Origin: Halomicroarcula saliterrae
Lineage (GTDB): Archaea > Halobacteriota > Halobacteria > Halobacteriales > Haloarculaceae
DNA length: 64,000 bases
Assembly (NCBI RefSeq): GCF_031624395.1
Contig: NZ_JAMQON010000001.1
Span: 620,001 to 684,000, forward strand
Direction of reading: 5' to 3'
The notes below the pieces were generated by a model. The model had not been told where the DNA came from. It searched no databases and saw nothing but the letters and a program-made list of their open reading frames with translations. Each line of letters starts with the position of its first letter. Positions within the stretch are counted from its first letter, which is position 1. Shown here one piece after another: positions 1 to 7,591 of this stretch. Both the position numbers and the translations under genes were made by a program.

Positions 1-460
1 CACCGCCGATGCGACCGGCGAGGCGGCGACCCATCACGTAGGTCGGTATCGCCGCGAGGGCGCCCATCACGGCCGGGGCGAAGAGGACGACCATCGCGAC
101 GGTGTGGTCGCTGGGCGAGCCCAGCCCGATGACGAGGGCGACCGTCCCGACGACCTGGTCCATCAGCGTGCCGAACTGGCCCGACCGGGTCCCGTACGGG
201 AAGTAGGTCCACGGGTCGAACGGCATCGTCGCCGGCCAGTTTTTCACCACGTACATCGTCGAGCGGTAGTGATACCACGGGTCGGTTCCGCTGAACAGCA
301 CCTCGCCGTCTACGATGTAGGCCGAGTAGTTCTGGACTCGATTCCACAACATGAACCCGAACACGAGGAGGAGGGCTGGTACGTGATACCATGCTTTGAC
401 CCTGTCCAGCGTGGACTCAGGTTCGGGGTTTTCGGCGGACGTCCCCCGTGAGTGACTCAT
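1..460 (-). CDS. aglB: Oligosaccharyltransferase AglB, N-terminal part (runs off left edge)
   Basis: AglB transfers the lipid-linked glycan onto Asn of extracellular sequons at the outer face of the membrane. Only about 153 N-terminal residues lie in the window. They show a charged N-terminus, a first membrane helix around residues 27-45, then the external loop with the catalytic metal-binding motif SGTDPWYHYR (Asp60), as in Stt3/AglB. A second hydrophobic stretch follows near residues 85-140. The start at 460 is the only ATG that keeps the family's short cytosolic N-terminus. It is divergent from the glycosyltransferase at 568, so the 107-bp gap holds both promoters. The rest of the gene is outside the window. 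Confidence 0.9.
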   Translation of the reverse strand, partial: MSHSRGTSAENPEPESTLDRVKAWYHVPALLLVFGFMLWNRVQNYSAYIVDGEVLFSGTDPWYHYRSTMYVVKNWPATMPFDPWTYFPYGTRSGQFGTLMDQVVGTVALVIGLGSPSDHTVAMVVLFAPAVMGALAAIPTYVMGRRLAGRIGG

Positions 461-567
461 TGGTCCCAGACACTGCCAAGGCGCGCATAAGCCTTTTGAC
501 CTAAGCTCGGTGACCGGTCCACCCCGGATGGAAACGCCTAACAGCACCGGTGGTTCATCTCCCCCAC

Positions 568-1503
568 ATGCGAGTCTCGGTCGTCCTGTGTACGCACACG
601 CTGGACCGCTACGATGACTGCCGTGCGGCGGCCGAGAGCGTCCTCGGGCAGCGCCACGAGGACGTGGAACTGGTGCTCGTCTCGGACGGGAACGACGCCC
701 TCTACGAGCGGTTCGAGGCCGACTTCGGCGACCGCGACGACGTGGTGTGTACCCGGACCGATGAGAACGTCGGCCTCGCGGCGGCCCGCAACACCGGCGC
801 TGCCGTCGCGACCGGCGACGTGTTCGCCTTCTTCGACGACGACGCCGTCGCGGACAGAGACTGGCTCGCGGAGCTCGTCTCCGTCTACGAACGGCGGGAC
901 GTGCCGGCCGCCGGGGGCCGGATGGTCCCGTACTGGGTCGCAGGTAAACCGGCCTTCCTCCCCGAGGAGTTCTACTGGCTCGTCGGCGTCACCCACCGCG
1001 GCTTCGGCCCCGACGGCGACCCGGACGAAGCCGGGGAAGTCAGGAACACGTTCGGTTCGAACATCTCCTTCAGGCGGGACGTCTACGAGTCGCTGGGCGG
1101 CTTCGAGAAGGAGATCGGCGGTCGGACCGGCGAGAAGAACCTCCAGGCCGAGGAGCCCGAACTCTGTGCCCGGATGCGTAGCGAGTACGGGCACGGGGTG
1201 TACTACACGCCCGACGCGCGGGTCGCCCACAAGATATTCGACTACCGGACCGACCCCGGCTGGCTCGTCGACCGGGCGTTCTGGCAGGGGTACTCGAAGC
1301 GGGGTATGGAGGTGCTCGTTCCCGAGTCGACCGGCGACGAGTCCGACTTCCTCCGCCAGCTGCTCTTCGAATCCGTGCCCGACCGCCTCGGCGACCTTGT
1401 CAGGTCCCCCTCGGTCGCGGGCGTCCTGCAACTGGTCGCGCTGTTCGTGCTGACCGGCTGTGTCGGCGCGGGCTATCTCTACGGCACCACGGTGTGGGGG
1501 TAA
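568..1503 (+). CDS. Family 2 glycosyltransferase (AglE/AglG/AglI type)
   Basis: This 311-residue GT-A enzyme would add a sugar to the dolichol-phosphate-linked N-glycan on the cytosolic face. It begins with the usual MRVSVVLCTHTLDRYDDC strand, has the FFDDDAV metal/nucleotide motif near residue 95, and ends with one membrane helix (about residues 285-308), as in the haloarchaeal Agl transferases. ATG 568 is preferred over the upstream GTG at 550 because it opens directly on the Rossmann-like strand. Its stop is one base before the next gene's ATG, so the two are likely co-transcribed. Donor and linkage cannot be read from sequence. Confidence 0.85.
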   Translation: MRVSVVLCTHTLDRYDDCRAAAESVLGQRHEDVELVLVSDGNDALYERFEADFGDRDDVVCTRTDENVGLAAARNTGAAVATGDVFAFFDDDAVADRDWLAELVSVYERRDVPAAGGRMVPYWVAGKPAFLPEEFYWLVGVTHRGFGPDGDPDEAGEVRNTFGSNISFRRDVYESLGGFEKEIGGRTGEKNLQAEEPELCARMRSEYGHGVYYTPDARVAHKIFDYRTDPGWLVDRAFWQGYSKRGMEVLVPESTGDESDFLRQLLFESVPDRLGDLVRSPSVAGVLQLVALFVLTGCVGAGYLYGTTVWG

Positions 1504-1504
1504 G

Positions 1505-2650
1505 ATGGCCGGCGACAGCCTCCCCGACGTCTGTGTAGTCACCCATCCCCTCGCCGCGGCCGGCGAGAACGCCACTCGAAGCCTGCTCGACATCCTGGCC
1601 GCGATTACCGGGGTGGCGCTCGTCACGGCGGACCTCCCGGCCGACTCGGAGATACGCGAGCGCCGTGAGCTCGTCGAGCTCACGCGGAAGGGGGCCGGGG
1701 ATTCGGTGCCGGTCGCGGCCGCCCGGTTCCTCCTGAACCAGCTCCGGATGTGTCGCGTGCTGGCCGACCGGGACGAGGAGGTCGTGTTGTTCTACGGCGC
1801 GACGTCGTATCTCCTGCCGATTCTGGCCGCGAAACTGCTCGGCAAGACGGTGCTCGTCGAGCCACGCGGCGACGTGCCCCTGACCCTGCGGCTCCACTGG
1901 GAACAGCGACTGCCCGACCCGGTGGCTCGCGCGCTCGCCGGCCTCGTGGGCGCGCTGGAACGCGCCGGCTTCGCCGTCGCCGACGGCGTGGTCACCTACA
2001 CGCCCGAGATGGCCCGCCAGCTCGACCTCCACCCAGAAGCGCCCGACGTGTATCCGACCGGGGCGCGGTACGTCCGCACAGACGAGTTCACCGTCGAACG
2101 ACCATACGCCGACCGCGACCGGGTCGTCGGCTTTCTGGGCCGGCTCGACGAGGAGAAGGGCATCCGGGAGCTCGCGGCCGTCGCGGCGTCGCTTCCCGAC
2201 GACGTGACCTTCCGCTTCATCGGTGACGGGGGGTTGCGGGAGTGGCTCGAAACCGAGCTGGCCGAGGAGATAGCGGCTGGGCGGGTGGAGCTGACCGGCT
2301 GGGTCGACCACGACGACGTGCCGGCCCAGCTGAACGACCTCGCCCTGCTCGTGATGCCGTCCCAGCCGACCGAGGGGCTCCCGACGACGATACTGGAGGC
2401 GCTCGCCTGCGGGACGCCGGTGCTCGCGTCGCCAGTTTCCGGCGTGCCCGACGTGGTCCGGGACGGCGAGACCGGGTTCCATATCCGGTCGCGGGCGCCC
2501 GACCGGCTCTCGGAGCAGCTCCGTCGAATCCTCGACGACGAGGACCTGGCGAGCACAAGCGCCACCGGTCGGGAACTCGTCGAGACGGAGTACTCCTTCG
2601 ACGCGGCACGCGACCGGTATCGGGCGATTCTCCGCGATAGCCGGCGGTAG
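1505..2650 (+). CDS. Family 4 glycosyltransferase (GT-B)
   Basis: This is a 381-residue retaining GT-B enzyme. The C-terminal domain has VGFLGRLDEEKGIRELA, the helix EWLETELAEEIAAGRVELTGWV, and the donor-binding block PTEGLPTTILEALACGTPVLASPVSG, whose two Glu residues (EG and ILEA) follow the EX7E pattern of the family. The start is ATG 1505, one base after the preceding stop; a longer reading from 1460 would overlap the upstream gene. It probably extends the glycan delivered to AglB or to the neighbouring nonulosonate pathway. The acceptor is unknown. Confidence 0.85.
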   Translation: MAGDSLPDVCVVTHPLAAAGENATRSLLDILAAITGVALVTADLPADSEIRERRELVELTRKGAGDSVPVAAARFLLNQLRMCRVLADRDEEVVLFYGATSYLLPILAAKLLGKTVLVEPRGDVPLTLRLHWEQRLPDPVARALAGLVGALERAGFAVADGVVTYTPEMARQLDLHPEAPDVYPTGARYVRTDEFTVERPYADRDRVVGFLGRLDEEKGIRELAAVAASLPDDVTFRFIGDGGLREWLETELAEEIAAGRVELTGWVDHDDVPAQLNDLALLVMPSQPTEGLPTTILEALACGTPVLASPVSGVPDVVRDGETGFHIRSRAPDRLSEQLRRILDDEDLASTSATGRELVETEYSFDAARDRYRAILRDSRR

Positions 2651-2706
2651 CCGTCGATGTCAACATCCGACAGGTATTTGTGACCCATCGCGCTATCCGC
2701 TGTTGA

Positions 2707-3900
2707 ATGACTGTCAACGTCGCTGTCGTAATGACCAGTAGGGGCAACTACGCCAGAATCGGCCCCGTGCTCCACGAGCTGTCAGACGACCCGGAGTTCG
2801 ACCTCGACATCATCAACGCGGGGGCGTCGATGATCCGCAAGTACGGCTCTCTCTCCGCGATTCTCCGCGATGACGGGCTCGAAATCTCGGAGGAGATGTA
2901 CAACGTTCTGGAGGGGGGTAATCCCGTCTCCTCCGCGAAGACGACCGGGCTGAGCATGGTCGAGTTCACGACGGTGCTCGACAATCTGGACCCCGACGTG
3001 GTCATCACCATCGCCGACCGCTACGAGACGATGGCGGTGACGCTCGCGGCCTGCTATCAGAACATCCCGATCGTCCACACGCAGGGCGGGGAGATAACGG
3101 GCTCTATCGACGAGAAGGTCAGACACGCGACGACGAAGCTGGCGGACTATCACATGGTCTCGACCGAGCGGAGCGCCGAGGTGGTCAATCGCTTAGGCGA
3201 GGACGAGGACCGAATCTACGAGGTCGGCTGTCCCTCTATCGACATCGCCGACGACATCGCCGAGAACGCCGACCCCGAGTACGACCCACAGGACGACTAC
3301 GGTGGCGTCGGCGAGGACATCGACGTGAGCGAGGACTACATCGTCATCCAGTACCACCCCGTCCCGACCCAGTACCAGTCCGAGTACGACAAGACATGGG
3401 AGCTCATCGAGGCCGTCGACGAGCTGGACGTCCAGGCGTTCTGGTTCTGGCCCAACATGGACGCCGGGACCGACAAGGTCTCCAAGGCGATTCGCGAGTA
3501 CCGGGACCAGCGCGAGCCGGACGACATCCGCTTTTACATCAACATGCGACCGACCCACTACCTCACCGTGGTCAACAACTCCGCCTGTCTGCTCGGCAAC
3601 TCCAGTGTCGGTATCCGGGAGTGTTCCCGGCTCGGTCAGCCGTCGGTCAACATCGGCGACCGACAGACCGGCCGCGAGCGGGGGCCGAACGTCATCGACG
3701 TGCCCTGTGAGACCGACGCCATCGTCGAGGCCGTCGAGACGCAACTCGACGCCGGGAGCTACGAGACCTCCTCGCTGTACGGCGACGGCGACGCGGCGAC
3801 GAAGATGGTCGACGCGATGCGTGAGATAGAGTACGAACTGAAGGGGTCGATGGACCCGACGCGGCTCGGCCTCTCGGAAATCGCCCCGCCGATGGACTGA
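2707..3900 (+). CDS. neuC: Hydrolysing UDP-sugar 2-epimerase, NeuC/LegG type
   Basis: First step of a nonulosonate pathway: it hydrolyses and epimerises UDP-GlcNAc (NeuC) or UDP-diNAc-bacillosamine (LegG) to a free ManNAc-type sugar. Visible blocks are TSRGNYARIGPVLHEL at the N-terminus, IADRYETMAVTLAACYQNIPIVHTQGGE (about residues 101-128), and GNSSVGIRECSRLGQPSVNIGDRQ followed by RERGPNVIDV in the C-terminal half. These are family-specific for NeuC/LegG rather than the non-hydrolysing WecB. Length (397 residues) is normal. It is followed one base later by neuA. Whether the substrate is GlcNAc or a bacillosamine derivative is not decidable here, since no LegB/C/H set is adjacent. Confidence 0.88.
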   Translation: MTVNVAVVMTSRGNYARIGPVLHELSDDPEFDLDIINAGASMIRKYGSLSAILRDDGLEISEEMYNVLEGGNPVSSAKTTGLSMVEFTTVLDNLDPDVVITIADRYETMAVTLAACYQNIPIVHTQGGEITGSIDEKVRHATTKLADYHMVSTERSAEVVNRLGEDEDRIYEVGCPSIDIADDIAENADPEYDPQDDYGGVGEDIDVSEDYIVIQYHPVPTQYQSEYDKTWELIEAVDELDVQAFWFWPNMDAGTDKVSKAIREYRDQREPDDIRFYINMRPTHYLTVVNNSACLLGNSSVGIRECSRLGQPSVNIGDRQTGRERGPNVIDVPCETDAIVEAVETQLDAGSYETSSLYGDGDAATKMVDAMREIEYELKGSMDPTRLGLSEIAPPMD

Positions 3901-3901
3901 T

Positions 3902-4579
3902 ATGGGTGACGTGCTCGGCCTGATACCCTGTCGCGGCGGCTCGAAGGGCATCAGGCGAAAGAACGTCCAGCCGGTCGCCGGCGAGCCGCTGCTTGCCCAC
4001 ACAGTCGAGGCCAGCCTCGCGGCCGACGCGATAGACCGCACCGTCGTCTCGACCGACGACGCCGAGATAGCCGCCGCCGCCCGCGAGGCCGGCGCGGACG
4101 TGCCCTTCGACCGTCCCGACGAGCTGGCGACCGACGAGGCGGCCATCGAGCCGGTCATCGAGCACGCTATCGAGCAGGTCCGCGAGGCCGACCGGGCGTA
4201 CGACACGCTCGTCTTGCTCCAGGCGACTTCGCCGCTCCGGACCGCAGACGACATCGACGCCGCGATGGAGCGCTACCGCGAGGCGGACGCCGACTCCCTC
4301 GTCGCCGTCTCGGAAGACCACAGCTACCGCTGGGGGGAGACCCCGGACGGCGCGGAGCGACTGAACTACGACAGCCGGAAGCGCCGCCAGGACAAGGCGC
4401 CCGAGTACGTCGAAAGCGGCGCGCTGTACGCCGTGGATATCCCGCAGTTCCTCGCCACCGGCGACCTCCAGACCGGCCGGACCGCGCTGTACGTGCTCGA
4501 CGAGATTTCGGCGCTGGATATCGACAGACCGTACGAGTTATGGCTGGCCGACAAGATACTCCGGGAGTGGAGACAATGA
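3902..4579 (+). CDS. neuA: CMP-nonulosonate synthetase, NeuA/LegF type
   Basis: Cytidylyltransferase that activates the nonulosonate with CTP to give CMP-sialic or CMP-legionaminic acid. It has the CTP-binding signature IPCRGGSKGIRRKN at residues 8-21 and the LLQATSPLRTADDID block around residue 105. At 225 residues it is the short, single-domain form. It starts one base after neuC stops and its TGA overlaps the ATG of neuB (ATGA), so the three genes form a translationally coupled operon. Confidence 0.9.
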   Translation: MGDVLGLIPCRGGSKGIRRKNVQPVAGEPLLAHTVEASLAADAIDRTVVSTDDAEIAAAAREAGADVPFDRPDELATDEAAIEPVIEHAIEQVREADRAYDTLVLLQATSPLRTADDIDAAMERYREADADSLVAVSEDHSYRWGETPDGAERLNYDSRKRRQDKAPEYVESGALYAVDIPQFLATGDLQTGRTALYVLDEISALDIDRPYELWLADKILREWRQ

Positions 4580-5592
4580 TTTCGTTCGACGGCGTCGACG
4601 TCGGTCCCGAGGCCAGACCCGTCGTCGTCGCCGAGGCCGGCGTGAACTTCCGAGACGACATCGACCTCGCGAAGGCGTTCATCGAAGAGGCCGCCGCGGC
4701 CGGCGCCGACGCGGTGAAGTTCCAGACCCACGTGCAAAGCGAGGAGATGGTCGAAAGCGAGATGCGCGAGCTCGACCTGGGCGGGCTCTACGACCGGATG
4801 GGCGTCTACGAGCTCTCGATGGCCGAACACCGCGAGCTCAAGGCCCACTGCGAGGACCACGGCGTGACCTTCCTCTCGACGCCGTTCTCTATCGCCGGCG
4901 TCGAGCGCCTGGAGGAGCTGGGCGTGGACGCCTACAAGGTCGGCTCGGGCGAGCTGACGAACCACAAGCTGTTGCGGACCATCGCCGAGACGGGCAAGCC
5001 GATGATCGTCTCGACGGGGATGCACAGCATGGACACCGTCCGCGAGACCGTCGCCCTGCTGGACGAGCACGCCGACTCGTTCGCGCTGCTGTACTGCGTT
5101 TCGGAGTACCCGACCGAGCCCGAGGACTTCAACCTCGGCGTCATCGACCGGATGGCCGAGGAGTTCGGCGTCCCCGTCGGCTTCTCGGACCACTCGACGG
5201 GCGTCGAGGCCGCCGCCGTCGCGATGGCCCGCGGCGCCGCGCTGGTCGAGAAACACTTCACCATCGACCGGCGCCTCCCCGGCGGCGACCAGGAGGTCTC
5301 CGTCGAGCCCGAGGAGCTGGCGAAGCTGGCCGAGTACGCGACGCTCTGTCACGTCACGAGAGACCGCGAGAAACAGCTCCGCGAGGACGAGGCCGCCATC
5401 GCCGACTGGGCCAGACACAGCGTCGTCACCGCCGCCGATATCGAGGCCGGCGAGACGTTCACCGACGAGACCCTCACGGCCAAACGGCCCGGGACCGGGA
5501 TTCCAGCCGACGAGTTCTACGACGTGGTCGGGAAGACCGCCGCCCGCGACCTCGACGCGAACACGGTCGTGCAGGCCGACGACGTGAACTGA
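4576..5592 (+). CDS. neuB: Nonulosonate synthase, NeuB/LegI type
   Basis: Condenses a ManNAc-type sugar with phosphoenolpyruvate to form the nine-carbon acid. The 338-residue protein has a TIM barrel (VVVAEAGVNFRDD, DAVKFQTHV, TPFSIAGV, YKVGSGE, STGMHS, PVGFSDHSTG, EKHFTIDRRLPGGDQ) and a C-terminal SAF/antifreeze-like domain (from about residue 282, RHSVVTAADIEAGE). ATG 4576 overlaps the neuA stop by four bases; starting at 4540 would run inside neuA. Operon position and order C-A-B make the pathway assignment strong; the exact sugar (Neu5Ac versus legionaminate) is open. Confidence 0.92.
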   Translation: MISFDGVDVGPEARPVVVAEAGVNFRDDIDLAKAFIEEAAAAGADAVKFQTHVQSEEMVESEMRELDLGGLYDRMGVYELSMAEHRELKAHCEDHGVTFLSTPFSIAGVERLEELGVDAYKVGSGELTNHKLLRTIAETGKPMIVSTGMHSMDTVRETVALLDEHADSFALLYCVSEYPTEPEDFNLGVIDRMAEEFGVPVGFSDHSTGVEAAAVAMARGAALVEKHFTIDRRLPGGDQEVSVEPEELAKLAEYATLCHVTRDREKQLREDEAAIADWARHSVVTAADIEAGETFTDETLTAKRPGTGIPADEFYDVVGKTAARDLDANTVVQADDVN

Positions 5593-5695
5593 GTCTCTCG
5601 GGCGGACACCACCGAGGCCAGGCCACCGGCCGCTCGGGTACGGTAATTCGGACATAACAGCTACATTTTTGTGCGTAAGCAGCGTCTATCAACCA

Positions 5696-7579
5696 ATGAC
5701 CGTCCGGGTTGGCGACGCCGAACTGGTCGAAGAGCTCCCCCGATCAGTGACGATTCGCGGTGAACCCTACATCCTCTCGTCGAGCGACGACGGCACGCCT
5801 GTCCTCCACGACGCCATCTGCCCCCATCAGGGCGGTACGGTGACCGTCGAATCGGAGAGCTGCCTCCGCTGTCCCCAGCACAACTGGGACTTCGACCCCG
5901 AGACCGGTGACAGCACCAACATCCCGGGCGAGGAGCTACGCACCTACGAGGTGACAGTTCGGGAGGACGGCCTCTACGCGGAGCTCCCGACATCGGCGGG
6001 GGGGACCCTCGAGTTCGCCACGGAGTCGACCGACGAGCGGCCGTCGGTCACGCTGGTCTCTCACGCCGCACTGCTCATCGAGTACGACGGGTTCACGCTG
6101 CTGACCGACCCGTGGATAGACGGCCCCGCGTTTCTCGGGGCGTGGACGCAGTATCCGCCCGCCCCGCACGACGTGTCGGACCTCGCCGACGAGGTCGACG
6201 CCATCTGGATCACCCACGAGCACTCCGACCACCTCCACCCGCCGACGCTCTCCCAGTTCGACCCCGAGACCCCCGTCTACGTCCCCGAGCTGAACTACCA
6301 GCGCCTGTCCGACAGGCTCGCCGATATCGGGCTGGAGAACGTCCACCGGCTCCCGACGGAGACGCCGTACCGGCTCGCCGACAACGTCGAGGCGGTCTGT
6401 TTCGAGTCGGGCAGTACCTGGAACGACAGCATCCTGCTGGTCGACTGTGGCGGCTTCCGGATACTCAACGTCAACGACGTCGGCGTCAACTGGGACGTTC
6501 AGGAGCACGTCGAGTCGGTCGACATGGTCGCGAGCGGGTTCGCCTTCGGTGCCTCGGGCTATCCGCTCACGTGGACCCACCTGAGCGACGACGAGAAGCG
6601 CTCGCTCGTCGACGACCGCAACCGGGGCCAGCTCGCCAAGTGCGAGCAGCTCGTCGACCTGTTCGACCCGTCTTACTTTCTCCCCTTCGCGAAGTTCTTC
6701 ACGCTTGCCCAGCCCGACCACGGGCGCTACCGCGAGCAGATGGAGAAGAACACGCCGGGCGACGTGGCCGACTACCTCGACGACGAGCCGGTGCGCGTGC
6801 TCGACCTCGTCCCCGGCGAGCGCTGGGCGGGGGCGGACGACAGCATCGACCGCGTCCCCGACCGCGAGCGGTTCTTCCGCGACGACGTCGAGGAGCGTCT
6901 CGGCCGGGAGGCCTACGAGGCGTTCACCCCGTTCGTCGACGAGCGCTTCGACCTGACCCACGGGGAGCTCCAGCGGTACTTCACCGAACTCGCCGGCTCC
7001 CGGCTCGCCGAGGAGATAGAGAGCCACGCGCTGACGCTGGAACTCGAGGGTGACGAGCGGACGCTGACCGGCTACGTCGAGTTCGACCGCGGCGACATCA
7101 CCTACACCGCGACCGAGACGCCGGTCGACCACGGCGACTCGGACGCGGCGACACACGTGATGATGCGAGTGCCCGGCCATCTCGTCCAGCACGTCGTCCG
7201 GGCCGACCTGTCGTGGGACGAGATACGCATCGGCTACTGGTCGGAGTCGAGCCGGGACCCGGACGAGTACAACCTCGCGTTCTGGCGGCTGCTACACGCC
7301 CCCTGGGAGGCCCGGACTGACACGTACCGCATCGCCGAGAGCTACGACATCTCGACCGAGCTGTCGGGCCGGACGATGGCCGACCTCGTCGAACAGGAAC
7401 AGGTCCAGGAGATACTGGAGCGGTACGGGCTCTTCTGTGCCGGCTGTCCGGCCGGGCTGGGCGAGGACATCCTCGAAGCCGCCAGAATCCACGGCCTCGA
7501 CAGGGAACAGGCCCGGACGCTGGTCACGGACATCGAGGCTGCCGTCGACGAGGCGCCCGGAGCCGCGGCCTCGGACTGA
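5696..7579 (+). CDS. CMAH-like CMP-nonulosonate hydroxylase: Rieske + MBL fold + DUF1858-like tail
   Basis: In animals CMAH hydroxylates the N-acetyl group of CMP-Neu5Ac to N-glycolyl. This 627-residue protein has a Rieske domain at about 1-100 (Cys42, His44, Cys59, His62; ICPHQGG and CPQHNWDFD). A metallo-beta-lactamase-like region follows with THEHSDHLHPPTL (His174, His176, Asp178, His179). CMAH-specific blocks recalled from the mammalian enzyme are matched: LLTDPWIDGPAF, GASGYPLTW and LSWDEIRIGYW followed by RDPDEY. Residues 561-620 form an extra domain with CAGCPAG (Cys581, Cys584), like DUF1858, which animal CMAH lacks. ATG 5696 was chosen because the Rieske strand begins there. It lies 103 bp after neuB on the same strand. 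The hydroxylase activity is inferred from homology and context, not shown. Confidence 0.8.
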   Translation: MTVRVGDAELVEELPRSVTIRGEPYILSSSDDGTPVLHDAICPHQGGTVTVESESCLRCPQHNWDFDPETGDSTNIPGEELRTYEVTVREDGLYAELPTSAGGTLEFATESTDERPSVTLVSHAALLIEYDGFTLLTDPWIDGPAFLGAWTQYPPAPHDVSDLADEVDAIWITHEHSDHLHPPTLSQFDPETPVYVPELNYQRLSDRLADIGLENVHRLPTETPYRLADNVEAVCFESGSTWNDSILLVDCGGFRILNVNDVGVNWDVQEHVESVDMVASGFAFGASGYPLTWTHLSDDEKRSLVDDRNRGQLAKCEQLVDLFDPSYFLPFAKFFTLAQPDHGRYREQMEKNTPGDVADYLDDEPVRVLDLVPGERWAGADDSIDRVPDRERFFRDDVEERLGREAYEAFTPFVDERFDLTHGELQRYFTELAGSRLAEEIESHALTLELEGDERTLTGYVEFDRGDITYTATETPVDHGDSDAATHVMMRVPGHLVQHVVRADLSWDEIRIGYWSESSRDPDEYNLAFWRLLHAPWEARTDTYRIAESYDISTELSGRTMADLVEQEQVQEILERYGLFCAGCPAGLGEDILEAARIHGLDREQARTLVTDIEAAVDEAPGAAASD

Positions 7580-7591
7580 CGGGACCGGCCG

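Noticed and set aside
11-451. Plus-strand frame opposite aglB
   Set aside because: The reverse strand encodes a clear AglB N-terminus with its catalytic motif, so this frame is a shadow.
5593-5695. Neu-type transporter or lyase gene between neuB and the CMAH-like gene
   Set aside because: The gap is only 103 bp and has no open frame; it probably holds just a promoter with the ATAACAG variant.
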